Shown: positions 50,121 through 61,891 of the stretch, piece by piece | How positions within the stretch are numbered: position 1 is the first letter of the stretch | Layout of the letters: each line of letters begins with the position of its first letter | Assembly: GCA_963853835.1 (NCBI GenBank) | Contig: OY970824.1 | Span: 70,628,372-70,692,371, forward strand | Length of the DNA: 64,000 nucleotides | Direction: 5' to 3' | From: Calendula officinalis | Taxonomy: Eukaryota; Streptophyta; Magnoliopsida; Asterales; Asteraceae | The notes under the pieces: model-generated | The model's input: the letters and a program-made list of their open reading frames with translations, nothing else | Databases searched by the model: none | Told to the model about the DNA's origin: nothing | Translations under genes and position numbers: made by a program

Positions 50121-51873
50121 TGTAACGACCCGAAATTTGTAAATAAATAAAATAAATAAAAATATGATAATTATGGATAAATCATATTAAAACCGTAGGA
50201 ATTGGTTTCGTGTTGTTTGGAGTCCGTATGAGAAAGTTATGGGCGAAACCGGGTTGAAACCTAGACCGAAAAGTGCAGCCCTGCTGCAAAGGCAGGCTCG
50301 CGGCGCGAGCCTGGCGCGAGCGAAACGCGAGGTTGAGCAGAGGGACCAGAGCTGGAACGCGAGCACTTCGCGTCGACTTCGCGTCGACTTCGCGGCGCGA
50401 TCCAGGCGCGAGCCTGGCGCGAGATCTGGGAAAAGCGGCGACCAGCGGGAAGACCCGCGTCTCTTCGCGGCGCGAGCTCGGCGCGAGCGGGGCGCGAGCC
50501 CTTCTGACCAGAGCATTAAATTGGGGTTTTTAGCCATAAATGCATTTCCAAAACCCTAGTTCCTTCCATTGGCGATTTTCGAGTGCAAGGGCTGATTTGG
50601 GTCGATTTCTCCATCAAAGCTTGATAGATTTCACTCCTAAGTGAAGATTAAAGGTATATCTTCAATCCTTTGTAGTTGTAGCTTTAGATCTATGGATTTA
50701 GAAGCTTGGGGTTGAAACCCTAGTTCTTGGGGTATGAGTTATGGTGATATAAATGGTGTATACACTTAATAGATGGTATATTAACAAAGGAAACAAGTGT
50801 ATGATTATGATTTGTAAGAATCTCAAGGGTTGGTTAAACCTAGGGTTTGGTAAATCACCATATTTGGGGGAAATGGATTGATGGGTGTTATCTAGAGGTA
50901 GATGAACACATTATTAGTAGAATGTGATGTTGAATATTGTATGATCATTGTGTTAGGCTTTCGGTGACATCTTGGAAAGTCGGTGAAATCGTGAAGCAAG
51001 AGTTTTGGTGTCAAGAACACGGTTGGAGCATTTATTGCTAAGGTGAGTACGTGTGGACTTTACTGAGTACATAGCCCTTTTAAATACTGTCATTACTTGT
51101 GTTATGGTCTATTTGCTTAATTGTGTAGACTAGTAGTTGATAGTTAGTTATACCGATGATAGTATTGAACTAACCTGTTTGATGATGAAAGTGATAGCCG
51201 AGAGCTAGTTTGGCATAACCATAGGGTTATGGTGAGAACGAGATGACGTGATGCTAGTTAGTTCGGGGGCAACCCGATAACTAGACATGGTGATGTTTTT
51301 AACTAGTTCGGGGGCAACCCGATAGTTAGATAGGATAGTGTCTCTAGCTAGTTCGGGGGCAACCCGATAGTTGGATTTATGGGTGCTTTTAACTAGTTCG
51401 GGGGCAACCCGATAGTTAGGCACGATAGTGTTGCTAGTTAGCTCGGGGGCAACCCGATAACTAGATATGTGATGCTAGGAAAGCAAGGTTTGGAGTCACC
51501 ATGGGGTGACTATATATAAATGGATGAAGTTACTTGTTGTTGGTTACTTGGATAACGATTATTATTATTGATGGGTCTAAACCCATGTAACTCACGAGAC
51601 GTTTTTGTCTCACGTACTCCTTGTTTTGTTTTGCTATGAACTCAGGTTCGGGATCGAAGGCTTAGGTACGCATGGATAGAGATGCGGGACCTAGATTAGA
51701 AGATCACTAGATTGGATTTAGTCTTAGCTTGGTTATGATCTATTTTGTAACACCTACTTTTATACTCTGATTTCATACCAAGGTTTTTATAAATCCAAAT
51801 TGAAGATGTTCTTCTATTTATAAAAAATGTTCTATTTTGGCCAATATTTGGTGTTAAAATTTGAGGTGTTACA
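50121..51873 (+). repeat. Gypsy 5' LTR
   Basis: It begins TGTAACGACCC and ends GGTGTTACA. It contains a GC-rich block with repeated GGCGCGAGC (50300-50500) and a 45-bp tandem array (51255-51470). Confidence 0.95.
51255..51470. repeat. Five-unit, about 45-bp tandem array in the Gypsy LTR
   Basis: TCGGGGGCAACCCGAT recurs at about 51263, 51308, 51353, 51399 and 51443, with variable flanks (ACTAGTTAGA-type). Each unit can form a TCGGG/CCCGA hairpin. The 3' LTR carries the same array (about 57870-58080). Confidence 0.92.
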
Positions 51874-51876
51874 ACT

Positions 51877-51888
51877 TGGTATCAGAGC
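51877..51888 (+). other. Gypsy primer-binding site
   Basis: TGGTATCAGAGC, complementary to initiator methionine tRNA, lies three bases after the 5' LTR. Confidence 0.93.
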
Positions 51889-52122
51889 TATAGTTTAAGA
51901 GAATTAGGTTGGATGACCATCCTAGTCTTAGACTGTAGCATTAGGAATATAAGATTCCTTAAGATCATAGGTTGACCTTGAGACTTTATATTAAGTTTAG
52001 GGTTGAACCTAGGGGACCGATGGAATTTGATATGATTTTGGATAGTGAGTCTTATGGGACTAATGGGTTGTACACAAGGTACTAAATGTTTAATGTCTTT
52101 CGTATAGTCTTGATCGAAAGAA

Positions 52123-55100
52123 ATGGTGAACACTCGTAGAAGTGGGAAAGCCCCGGAGAACCGGGAGGAAGAGGCACCTCATGTAGAGGTTGTGGTTGAA
52201 CAGGAAAGTCAACCGTCGATGCATCGGGTCGGTGAGTCGGAGGTCGGAGCTAATAGAACTCCGGTAACCATGGCGGATCTCCAAACTATTATCGACCAAA
52301 TCAAGGGAACGGTGGCCGAAGAAGTGCACCGTATTATTGGAGACCGTGAACGGTCGGGAGGAGACCGTGAATCCGAGGCTAGATCGGAGGAGAGAACCGG
52401 GGGTAGTGGCACCGGGGAAGGGAAATCCTCCACGGGTGGCCAAAGTGATGCTAGGGTTAAGCCCATTGTAAAGGAAGGTTGTTCGTTTAAATCCTTCATG
52501 GCTTGTAAGCCAAATGTGTATACGGGTAGTTCGGACCCGGAGGTAACGATGAGGTGGATCCGGGAAACCGAGAGGGTGATCGGTAGTAGTAAGTGTAAGG
52601 ATGCCGATATGGTGACGTATGCGTCACAATTGTTAAAAGAAGATGCCATGGTTTGGTGGGATATTGTGTATGAAACCCTCGGGAAGGAGGTGGTTGAAAG
52701 GATGTCGTGGGACGAGTTCACCACGAGATTGAAAAAGAAATTTTGTCCCGAAAGGGATTTGGAGAAAATGCACGAGAAGTTCGTGACCCTCAAAAAGGGT
52801 GATATGTCGGTGGAGGAATATTCGAGGGAGTTCACGGGATTGCTCCCGTTTGTTTCAAAAACTTACTCGGAGGAGAGAATGAGGGTGGTCCGGTACGCTT
52901 GTGGGTTACCGTGGGACTACCAATTGGAAGTCAAGAGGGCGGTCTCACTAGATGAGGCCATTAGTGCCGCCCGGGGTGTGGAAGAAGTGAATGAGGCACG
53001 GGTTGCCGAGAGGGCCCATGTGGGCGAGAAAAGGAAGGCGGAGAGCGGCTCTAGTTCGTTCAAAAAGGGGAAGTTCACTTCGAGCTTCTCTAAACAAGGA
53101 AGTGTTGGCCCGTGCAAGAAATGCGGGAAAAATCATACCGGCGAGTGCCGAAGTGGGTCGAGGTCTTGCTTTAGTTGTGGTAGACCGGGGCATGTAGCCC
53201 GGGATTGTAAGGTCAAGTCGTTGGCCGATGTGGAGTGCTTCTCGTGCCACGAGAAGGGGCACTATAGCAATGTGTGCCCAAAGAAGGGAATCGAGTCGAT
53301 GGTGTCCACGGCTCAGAAGAAAGTGGAACCGGCGAAGGTGAAGGGGCGGTCCTTCCAACTCACTCGGGAGGAGGCGAAGGAGGCACACGATGTGGTGTCA
53401 GGTACTTTATTCATTAACTCCTTGCCAACTCATATTTTGTTTGATTCGGGTTCCAATTATTCGTTTGTGTCTTATGAGTTCGGTTGTAAATTGAATGTGC
53501 CGTCCGAAATGTTAGACGAGGTTTATGAGATAGAAGTGGCCGACGGGAAAACGTCTATGGTCGAATGTATTTATAGAAATTGTGAAATAGAAATAGACGG
53601 TAGAAAGTTTAAGGTGGATTTGTTGCCCATGGGAATTAGGGCGTTTGATGTGGTTATCGGTATGGATTGGTTGGGTATGCACCAAGCCAAGATTTTGTGT
53701 GGAAAGAAAATAGTGTCGATTAGGACACCCGAGAATGAGAAAGTGTATGTATACGGGGAGAAACGACATCACATGCCTAATGTGATTACCGCCATTAAGG
53801 CGAGGAAAAGTATATCAAAAGGTTGTGCATCGTTTATTGCATATGTATTAGATGGCCGAAAAGAGAAGAAGACAATGGATAGTGTAAAAATTATTCGGGA
53901 TTTCCCCGAGGTATTTCCCGATGACTTGCCCGGTTTGCCACCGGAGAGACAAGTTGAATTTAAAATTGATTTAGTGCCGGGGGCGACGCCGATTGCTCGT
54001 GCTCCATATCGTTTAGCTCCCACCGAGATGCGGGAATTGATGACTCAATTGCAAGATTTGCTAGATAAAGGTTTTATTCGTCCGAGTTCGTCACCGTGGG
54101 GTGCACCGGTGTTATTTGTTAAGAAGAAAGACGGTTCGATGAGAATGTGTATCGACTACCGAGAGTTGAACAAGGTAACTATTAAGAACCATTACCCGTT
54201 GCCGAGAATTGACGACTTATTCGACCAATTGCAAGGTGCTAGTTATTTCTCGAAGATCGATTTGAGGTCGGGTTATCACCAAGTTCGGGTGAAGGAAGGC
54301 GACACCGAGAAGACGGCTTTCCGTACACGTTATGGTCATTATGAATTTCTAGTGATGTCGTTTGGTCTTACAAACGCGCCGGCTATTTTTATGGATTTGA
54401 TGAATCGGGTTTGTAAACCGTTTCTTGATAAGTTTTTGATCGTGTTTATTGACGACATTTTAATCTATTCGAAAACCGAAGAAGAACACGAAGGTCATTT
54501 GAGGCTTGTTCTAGACGTGTTGAAACGGGAGAAATTATATGCAAAATTTTCAAAGTGTGAATTTTGGTTGCGGGAAGTTCAATTCTTAGGTCACGTGGTG
54601 ACGTGTGATGGTATTAAGGTTGACCCGTCCAAGATTGAAGCGGTGTCAAATTGGGAGCCTCCGAGGACTCCTACCGAGGTTAGAAGTTTTCTTGGATTGG
54701 CCGGTTATTACCGAAGGTTTATACAAGACTTCTCGAGAATCGCGATTCCACTCACGAAGTTAACGAGGAAAAGTGAGAAGTTTGTGTGGGAAAAGAAGCA
54801 AGAAGAGGCGTTTAATTTGTTGAAGGAAAAGTTGTGTAACGCGCCGATTCTTACGTTACCGGATGGTATGGAAGATTTTGTGGTTTATAGTGATGCTTCG
54901 AATCAAGGGCTCGGTTGTGTGTTGATGCAAAGAGGAAAAGTGATCGCGTATGCCTCGCGACAATTAAAGAATGCGGAATTGAGGTACACGACACACGATT
55001 TGGAGTTGGCGGCGATTATATTTGCCTTAAAATTGTGGAGGCATTATTTGTATGGTACTCGGTGTACGTTGTACACGGATCATAAGAGTTTACAATACGT

Positions 55101-56568
55101 GTTTACTCAAAAAGATCTTAATATGCGACAAAGAAGGTGGATCGAGTTGATTGCCGATTATGATTGTGAGATTGTGTATCACGCGGGAAAGGCTAATGTA
55201 GTGGCCGACGCCTTGAGCCGAAAGGTCTATGAAAAACCGAACCGAGGAATTTTATCGCGTATAGAAGTCGTCTCGAGCATCATCGAAAGAATCAAGAATG
55301 CCCAACGAGAAGTTATGGGAAAAGACGAGTTAAGACAAGAACGGTTAAGTAAGAACCAACATTTTCTCGAGAATGCACAAGGGTTGAAGACCGTAGGCGG
55401 TCGTATTTGGGTTCCTAAGTTCGGGGGTATCCGGAAAGAGTTGTTGTATGATGTGCACAAATCGAAGTATTCGATTCACCCGGGAAGTATAAAGACGTAC
55501 CAAGATATGAAACGAGTTTATTGGTGGCCCGGAATGAAGGCGAGAGTGGCCAAATATATCTCTAAGTGTGCCACGTGTGCACAAGTGAAAGCCGAGCATC
55601 AAGTACCGTATGGGGTAGCTCAATCATTAGTCGTACCGGCCGGGAAATGGGAAGATATAACTATGGATTTCATAGTAGGTTTACCGAAGACGAGTAGGGG
55701 TCACGATGCCATTTGGGTCATAGTTGACCGGTTGACCAAGAGTGCGTTATTTTTAGCAATTCGGGAAACGTTGCCACTTGAGAAATTGGCTAAGTTGTAT
55801 GTTGATGAAGTGGTTCGACTTCACGGGGTTCCGTTATCGATTGTGTCCGATAGAGACGCGAGGTTTACCTCGAGATTTTGGCGATCTTTACAAGAAGAGT
55901 TGGGCACAAAGTTGCGGTTGAGCACGGCTTATCACCCGCAAACCGACGGTCAAAGTGAAAGAACGATTCAAACGGTTGAAGACATGTTGAGATCGTGTGT
56001 GTTAGACTTCGGTGGTAAATGGGATGAACATTTACCGTTAGTCGAGTTCTCGTATAATAATAGTTATCACTCGACTATTAAGATGCCGCCTTATGAGGCG
56101 TTGTATGGAAGAAAATGTAGAACTCCATCTTGTTGGTTGGAAGCGGGAGAGACGAAACTCACGGGTCCCGATATCGTGAGAGTGACAAATGAGAAGATCG
56201 GTATTATTCAAACCAACATGAAAGTCGTCCAAGATAGACAACGAAGTTATTCGGGTTTGAAGAAAAGGCCATACGACTTGGATGTCGGTGATATGGTCAT
56301 GTTGAAAGTGTCACCTTGGAAAGGTGTGATGCGGTTTGGTAAGAAAGGAAAGCTAAGTCCAAGGTATGTTGGACCGTTTAAAATTTTGAAACAGGTCGGG
56401 CTTCAAGCTTTTAAGTTGGAACTTCCACCCGAGCTTCAAGGTGTGCATGACACCTTTCACGTGAGTTATTTGAAAAAGTTTATCGGGGAAGTTGAAAATA
56501 TTATTCCGTTACAAGAATTGCGGGTTGACGGCCCGAACCGGTTAATCGAGGAGCCCGAGGCTATATGA
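52123..56568 (+). CDS. Gypsy Gag-Pol polyprotein (1481 aa)
   Basis: Domains in order: retrotransposon gag (about 120-280); two zinc knuckles, CFSCGRPGHVARDC (about 349) and CFSCHEKGHYSNVC (about 373); aspartic protease LFDSGSNYSF (about 439); RT with SKIDLRSGYHQVRV and FIDDILIYSK (about 775); RNase H VVYSDASNQG (about 920); integrase with the HPGS..CATC zinc region (about 1110-1156) and the D,D,E core (MDFIVGLP, SDRDARF, QSERTIQ; about 1180, 1242 and 1279). No internal stop or frameshift is seen. The frame ends at TGA 56566-56568, before chromodomain-like sequence. The start was chosen as the first ATG after the leader; it gives MVNTRRSGK. Confidence 0.95.
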   Translation: MVNTRRSGKAPENREEEAPHVEVVVEQESQPSMHRVGESEVGANRTPVTMADLQTIIDQIKGTVAEEVHRIIGDRERSGGDRESEARSEERTGGSGTGEGKSSTGGQSDARVKPIVKEGCSFKSFMACKPNVYTGSSDPEVTMRWIRETERVIGSSKCKDADMVTYASQLLKEDAMVWWDIVYETLGKEVVERMSWDEFTTRLKKKFCPERDLEKMHEKFVTLKKGDMSVEEYSREFTGLLPFVSKTYSEERMRVVRYACGLPWDYQLEVKRAVSLDEAISAARGVEEVNEARVAERAHVGEKRKAESGSSSFKKGKFTSSFSKQGSVGPCKKCGKNHTGECRSGSRSCFSCGRPGHVARDCKVKSLADVECFSCHEKGHYSNVCPKKGIESMVSTAQKKVEPAKVKGRSFQLTREEAKEAHDVVSGTLFINSLPTHILFDSGSNYSFVSYEFGCKLNVPSEMLDEVYEIEVADGKTSMVECIYRNCEIEIDGRKFKVDLLPMGIRAFDVVIGMDWLGMHQAKILCGKKIVSIRTPENEKVYVYGEKRHHMPNVITAIKARKSISKGCASFIAYVLDGRKEKKTMDSVKIIRDFPEVFPDDLPGLPPERQVEFKIDLVPGATPIARAPYRLAPTEMRELMTQLQDLLDKGFIRPSSSPWGAPVLFVKKKDGSMRMCIDYRELNKVTIKNHYPLPRIDDLFDQLQGASYFSKIDLRSGYHQVRVKEGDTEKTAFRTRYGHYEFLVMSFGLTNAPAIFMDLMNRVCKPFLDKFLIVFIDDILIYSKTEEEHEGHLRLVLDVLKREKLYAKFSKCEFWLREVQFLGHVVTCDGIKVDPSKIEAVSNWEPPRTPTEVRSFLGLAGYYRRFIQDFSRIAIPLTKLTRKSEKFVWEKKQEEAFNLLKEKLCNAPILTLPDGMEDFVVYSDASNQGLGCVLMQRGKVIAYASRQLKNAELRYTTHDLELAAIIFALKLWRHYLYGTRCTLYTDHKSLQYVFTQKDLNMRQRRWIELIADYDCEIVYHAGKANVVADALSRKVYEKPNRGILSRIEVVSSIIERIKNAQREVMGKDELRQERLSKNQHFLENAQGLKTVGGRIWVPKFGGIRKELLYDVHKSKYSIHPGSIKTYQDMKRVYWWPGMKARVAKYISKCATCAQVKAEHQVPYGVAQSLVVPAGKWEDITMDFIVGLPKTSRGHDAIWVIVDRLTKSALFLAIRETLPLEKLAKLYVDEVVRLHGVPLSIVSDRDARFTSRFWRSLQEELGTKLRLSTAYHPQTDGQSERTIQTVEDMLRSCVLDFGGKWDEHLPLVEFSYNNSYHSTIKMPPYEALYGRKCRTPSCWLEAGETKLTGPDIVRVTNEKIGIIQTNMKVVQDRQRSYSGLKKRPYDLDVGDMVMLKVSPWKGVMRFGKKGKLSPRYVGPFKILKQVGLQAFKLELPPELQGVHDTFHVSYLKKFIGEVENIIPLQELRVDGPNRLIEEPEAI

Positions 56569-56733
56569 GAAACAAAGACAAAGAAGCTTCGGAATAAGGA
56601 GATTGATTTGGTGTTGGTCAAGTGGAAGCATTCACTTGGGCCAAATTTGACTTGGGAGGTAAAAGACGAGATTCGGAGGAGGTACCCGGATTTCGTGAAC
56701 TATGATGAGATTCCGAGGACGGAATCTTCTTAA
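56569..56733 (+). pseudogene. Gypsy chromodomain-like tail beyond a TGA
   Basis: In the same frame as the polyprotein, 54 codons continue past the TGA to TAA at 56731-56733. They contain KLRNKEIDLVLVKWKHS, TWEVKDEIRRRYPDF and end ESS, matching the C-terminal chromodomain region of Tekay-type elements. One base change (for example a CGA-to-TGA transition) explains the break. Targeting to chromatin would be affected if there is no readthrough. Confidence 0.8.
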
Positions 56734-56745
56734 GGGGTAGATAGT

Positions 56746-58482
56746 TGTAACGACCCGAAATTTGTAAATAAATAAATGAAAATATGATAATTATGGATAA
56801 ATCATATTAAAACCGTAGGAATTGGTTTCGTGTTGTTTGGAGTCCGTATGAGAAAGTTATGGGCGAAACCGGGTTGAAACCTAGACCAAAAAGTGCAGCC
56901 CTGCTGCAAAGGCAGGCTCGCGGCGCGAGCCTGGCGCGAGCGAAACGCGAGGTTGAGCAGAGGGACCAGAGCTGGAACGCGAGCACTTCGCGTCGACTTC
57001 GCGGCGCGATCAAGGCGCGAGCCTGGCGCGAGATCTGGGAAAAGCGGCGACCAGCGGGAAGACCCGCGTCTCTTCGCGGCGCGAGCTCGGCGCGAGCGGG
57101 GCGCGAGCCCTTCCGACCAGAGCATTAAATTGGGGTTTTTAGCCATAAATGCATTTCCAAAACCCTAGTTCCTTCCATTGGCGATTTTCGAGTGCAAGGG
57201 CTGATTTGGGTCGATTTCTCCATCAAAGCTTGATAGATTTCACTCCTAAGTGAAGATTAAAGGTATATCTTCAATCCTTTGTAGTTGTAGCTTTAGATCT
57301 ATGGATTTAGAAGCTTGGGGTTGAAACCCTAGTTCTTGGGGTATGAGTTATGGTGATATAAATGGTGTATACACTTAATAGATGGTATATTAACAAAGGA
57401 AACAAGTGTATGATTATGATTTGTAAGAATCTCAAGGGTTGGTTAAACCTAGGGTTTGGTAAATCACCATATTTGGGGGAAATGGATTGATGGGTGTTAT
57501 CTAGAGGTAGATGAACACATTATTAGTAGATTGTGATGTTGAATATTGTATGATCATTGTGTTAGGCTTTCGGTGACATCTTGGAAAGTCGGTGAAATCG
57601 TGAAGCAAGAGTTTTGGTGTCAAGAACACGGTTGGAGCATTTATTGCTAAGGTGAGTACGTGTGGACTTTACTGAGTACATAGCCCTTTTAAATACTGTC
57701 ATTACTTGTGTTATGGTCTATTTGCTTAATTGTGTAGACTAGTAGTTGATAGTTAGTTATACCGATGATAGTATTGAACTAACCTGTTTGATGATGAAAG
57801 TGATAGCCGAGAGCTAGTTTGGCATAACCATAGGGTTATGGTGAGAACGAGATGACGTGATGCTAGTTAGTTCGGGGGCAACCCGATAACTAGACATGGT
57901 GATGTTTCTAACTAGTTCGGGGGCAACCCGATAGTTAGATAGGATAGTGTCTCTAGCTAGTTCGGGGGCAACCCGATAGTTGGATTTATGGGTGCTTTTA
58001 ACTAGTTCGGGGGCAACCCGATAGTTAGGCACGATAGTGTTGCTAGTTAGCTCGGGGGCAACCCGATAACTAGATATGTGATGCTAGGAAAGCAAGGTTT
58101 GGAGTCACCATGGGGTGACTATATATAAATGGATGAAGTTACTTGTTGTTGGTTACTTGGATAACGATTATTATTATTGATGGGTCTAAACCCATGTTAC
58201 TCACGAGACGTTTTTGTCTCACGTACTCCTTGTTTTGTTTTGCTATGTACTCAGGTTCGGGATCGAAGGCTTAGGTACGCATGGATAGAGATGCGGGACC
58301 TAGATTAGAAGATCACTAGATTGGATTTAGTCTTAGCTTGGTTATGATCTATTTTGTAACACCTACTTTTATACTCTGATTTCATACCAAGGTTTTTGTA
58401 AATCCAAATTGAAGATGTTCTTCTATTTATAAAAAATGTTCTATTTTGGCCAATATTTGGTGTTAAAATTTGAGGTGTTACA
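56746..58482 (+). repeat. Gypsy 3' LTR
   Basis: TGTAACGACCC..GGTGTTACA, followed by TSD ATAAG. The purine-rich AAGGGGTAGATAG just before it is the presumed polypurine tract. Confidence 0.95.
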
Positions 58483-61383
58483 ATAAGTTGGTGATTGAGG
58501 GTGGTAGGATCTTGTTTTCAAAAGATGGGGTGTATGTGGGACAAGCCGTTAATACGCGTGGTATGTATCGGCTTGAATTGTTTGAGGGGGGTGTGGGTAG
58601 TAATGATTGTGTTGAATCTGTTTTTAGTGTTGTTTTTTTGTGAGAGTGAGAGTGAAGGTACCGCTAGTGATGGTGATGGTACCACTAGTAATGTTGTTGG
58701 TTTTGAACTCAATGAAATAATGTTTTCTGGTTATATTGCTTGTTCAATTTCTTTATGGCATAAACGTTTAGCTCACACTAATATTAAAAATATTGAAAAA
58801 ATGCAAACTAAAGGTATGCTAAAATTAAATAATAAAGATTTTAACAAATGTGAAACTTGTGTAAAATCAAAGTTTATAAAGAAACCTTTTCCAAGCGTTA
58901 TGAGAAATACAACATTACTAGAATTAATACATTCAGATATTTGTGAACTGAATGGAATACTCACTCGTGGAGGAAAAAGATATTTTATAACTTTTTGTGA
59001 TGACTCGAGCCGTTACTTATATGTTTACTTATTGCATACAAAAGACGAAGCTTTTAATGCATTCAAACTATATAAGGCCGAGGTTGAAAATCAACATGAA
59101 AAACATATTAAGATTCTTCGCTCGGACAGAGGCGGAGAATACTTTAATCATGAGTTTGATACATTCTGTGAAGAGAATGGTATCAAGCATGAAAGAACCT
59201 CACCCTATACTCCCCAACAAAATGGTTTGGCAGAAAGAAAGAATAGAACCCTTGTTGAGATGGTCAATTGTATGTTGAATCATTCGGGTTTGCCACACAA
59301 TCTGTGGGGGGAAGCATTGTTGACTGCATGTTATGTGCACAACAGAATCACTAGTCGTGTGATTCCTTCCAGTCCCTATGAGTTATGGAAAGGTAGAAAA
59401 CCTAACTTAGATTATCTAAGAGTGTGGGGGTGTTTAGCTTATTATCGTACACCTGATCCTAAAAGATCCAAGTTGGGAGCTCGAGCTATGAAAAGTATAT
59501 TCATTGGATATGCTCAAAATAGCAAGGCATACCGATTGTTGGATAAAGAATCAGGTGTCGTCGTAGAATCCAGAGATGTGGAGTTCTTCGAGGATAAGCT
59601 AATAGGAGATGATGAAAACTCAAATTCTACCTCTAATCCCATTCTAGCACCCAGTACTTCTCGAGAGATTATTACACCTTCTACTGTTATAGAAGAACCA
59701 CCTTCTTATATTGTAGAAGAACCAAGGAGAAGTACAAGGGTGCGAAAGGAAAAGAATTTTGGGGACGATTTTCTATCATACTTGGTTGAAGGATCTCAAT
59801 CTAAGGTGACGAGAGAGGTCATTTTAGCTATTAATTTAGATGATGATCCTAAGACTTTTACTGAAGCTATGACATCGAGAGATGCTCCTTTCTGGAAGGA
59901 TGCTATAAATGATGAAATGGATTCAATTATGGGTAATGGAACTTGGGAGTTAGTTGATCTTCCCAAGGGTAAGAGACCCATAGGATCTAAATGGATCTTC
60001 AAGAGGAAGTATCATCCAGATGGATCAATATCTGCCTATAAAGCGAGATTAGTCGCTAAAGGTTATAGACAAAGAGAAGGTATTGATTATTTCGATACAT
60101 ATGCACCGGTTGCTAGAATTAGTTCTATTAGAACTCTTATAGCAATCTCAGCAATGAAAGGATTGTACATTCATCAAATGGATGTGAAGACAGCCTTTCT
60201 AAATGGATATCTCAAGGAGGAGATATACTTGGAGCAACCTGAAGGTTTCATAGTATCCGGACAGGAAAACAAAGTTTGTAGACTTATTAAATCACTGTAC
60301 GGTTTGAAGCAAGCTCCAAAACAGTGGCATGAGAGGTTTGACACCACTGTATCTGCATTTGGTTTTAAGCATAATAGTGTTGATAGATGTATCTACACTA
60401 AATGCACAACTGAATACACCGTTGTTATCTGTCTTTATGTTGATGATATGTTGATCATTGGCACTCACCTACAAGGTATTCTTGATACGAAGAAGTACCT
60501 ATCCTCGAACTTTAAGATGAAAGATTTAGGGGAAGTTGATACCATTCTTGGTATTAGGGTTAAAAGAACAGATAGTCAAATTTCTCTAAGTCAATCACAT
60601 TACATAGAGAAAATTTTGACAAAGTTTCAACACTTGAATTTTAAGGAATTTAACACTCCTTTCGATTCTAGTGTAAAACTTGAAGTGAACTCTGGTAGAG
60701 CAGTGGCTCAACTAGAATATGCTAGTGCAATTGGAAGCATGATGTATGCTACACATTGCACTAGACCTGACATTGCTTTTGCAGTAAGCAAGCTAAGTCA
60801 ATATACTGTCAACCCCGGTACAGAGCACTGGAAGGCAGTAGGAAGAGTACTAGGATACCTAAAAAGGACTAGTAATCTTGAGTTGACTTACACGTCAAAA
60901 TCTAGTATACTAGAAGGGTATTCAGATGCCAGCTGGATTGATAACAGGAGTGATTCTAAATCCACAAGTGGATGGATTTATACACTAGCTGGTGGGGCTA
61001 TTTCTTGGGCGAGCAAGAAACAGTCATGTATAGCTCACTCAACGATGGAAGCTGAGCTCATTGCTCTAGCCGCTGCAGGCAAAGAGGCAGAGTGGATTAG
61101 AGATCTACTCTTGGATATCCATTTGTGGGATACTCCAATGCCTTCAATTCCCATGTACTGTGACAGTGAGGCCACACTGTCTAAAGTATATAATTCTGTA
61201 TATAATGGGAAGACGAGACACGTAGGTCTTCGTCATCATTCTGTGAGACAACTAACTGAAAGTGGTACCATCAAAGTTTTTTATGTCAAGACATCGAAGA
61301 ACTTGGCAGATCCGTTTACTAAACCTCTGACGAGAGATTTGGTAACATCTACCGCGAGAGTCATGGGTCTAAAACCAAACTAG
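58483..61383 (+). pseudogene. Copia-2 Pol: integrase, RT, RNase H
   Basis: This continues the Pol interrupted at 50120. The first about 150 bases read in a different frame from the rest; a slip lies in a T-run near 58631-58637. The large open frame (58495-61383) then gives gag-pre-integrase LWHKRLAHTN, integrase (SDRGGEYFN, SPYTPQQNGLAERKNRT), RT (QMDVKTAFLNGY, CLYVDDMLIIG near 60430) and RNase H (YSDASWID, STMEAEL). It ends VMGLKPN with TAG 61381-61383. The catalytic motifs appear intact. Confidence 0.92.
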
Positions 61384-61891
61384 AATCGTTAGTAATGGAA
61401 ACCCAACTAGAACTTAGTGCTCCTATTTTCAAGTTTAATGGGTAACAACGAAATTACTAACGATAGAAGGTACTATCAATCAAGATAGATCCATGTGAGG
61501 TAGAATAGTACATCGTTGCCGAGAACGAGGATGAGTTAATACTCTTAACAAAATTTTGGAGACATCTAAGCAACGATGATGTTGTAAAATTTTGCCTATG
61601 TGATCTAGAGGTGGTGCCGCCTCAAATGAAGACTGTTGGTATGTCTTCAAAAGGGTCATGAAAAGGATTTTAGCACATGGCCATATTAGTGCTCAGGGAG
61701 AACACAAAGATGGCATATGTTGTGTGGGGGTAAACCGGGGAGGTTATTAAGGTTCTTGGTTTAAACCTATTAGGATACCATTGAATCAATCTCCTCTTGT
61801 TTGCTCACATTAAACTTGGGTTTAATCTTCGTGACACCTAAGTGACAGCATCTGTCTGAATGAAAGGAAACTTTCCAACTTGGTGGGGGAT
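61384..61891 (+). other. Copia-2 3' untranslated region and polypurine tract
   Basis: This is noncoding sequence between Pol and the 3' LTR. It ends in TGGTGGGGGA (61881-61890), one base before the LTR, the probable plus-strand primer. Confidence 0.85.

Larger units (their letters stand above)
50121..58482 (+). mobile_element. Ty3/Gypsy chromovirus (Tekay/Del-like), nested in Copia-2
   Basis: The TSD is ATAAG (50116-50120 and 58483-58487). The LTRs are 1753 and 1737 bp with about eight base differences by eye and small indels (for example an extra GTCGACTTCGC unit in the 5' LTR). A tRNA-iMet primer site lies at 51877-51888. One long ORF encodes Gag-PR-RT-RH-INT, followed by a chromodomain-like tail. 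Integrase after RNase H and the chromodomain place it among chromoviruses. It is nearly intact and so recently active. Confidence 0.95.

Noticed and set aside
51205..51480. CRISPR-like regularly spaced repeats
   Set aside because: The spacing is a plain tandem array inside an LTR of a plant retrotransposon. The intervening sequences are similar to each other, not unique spacers.
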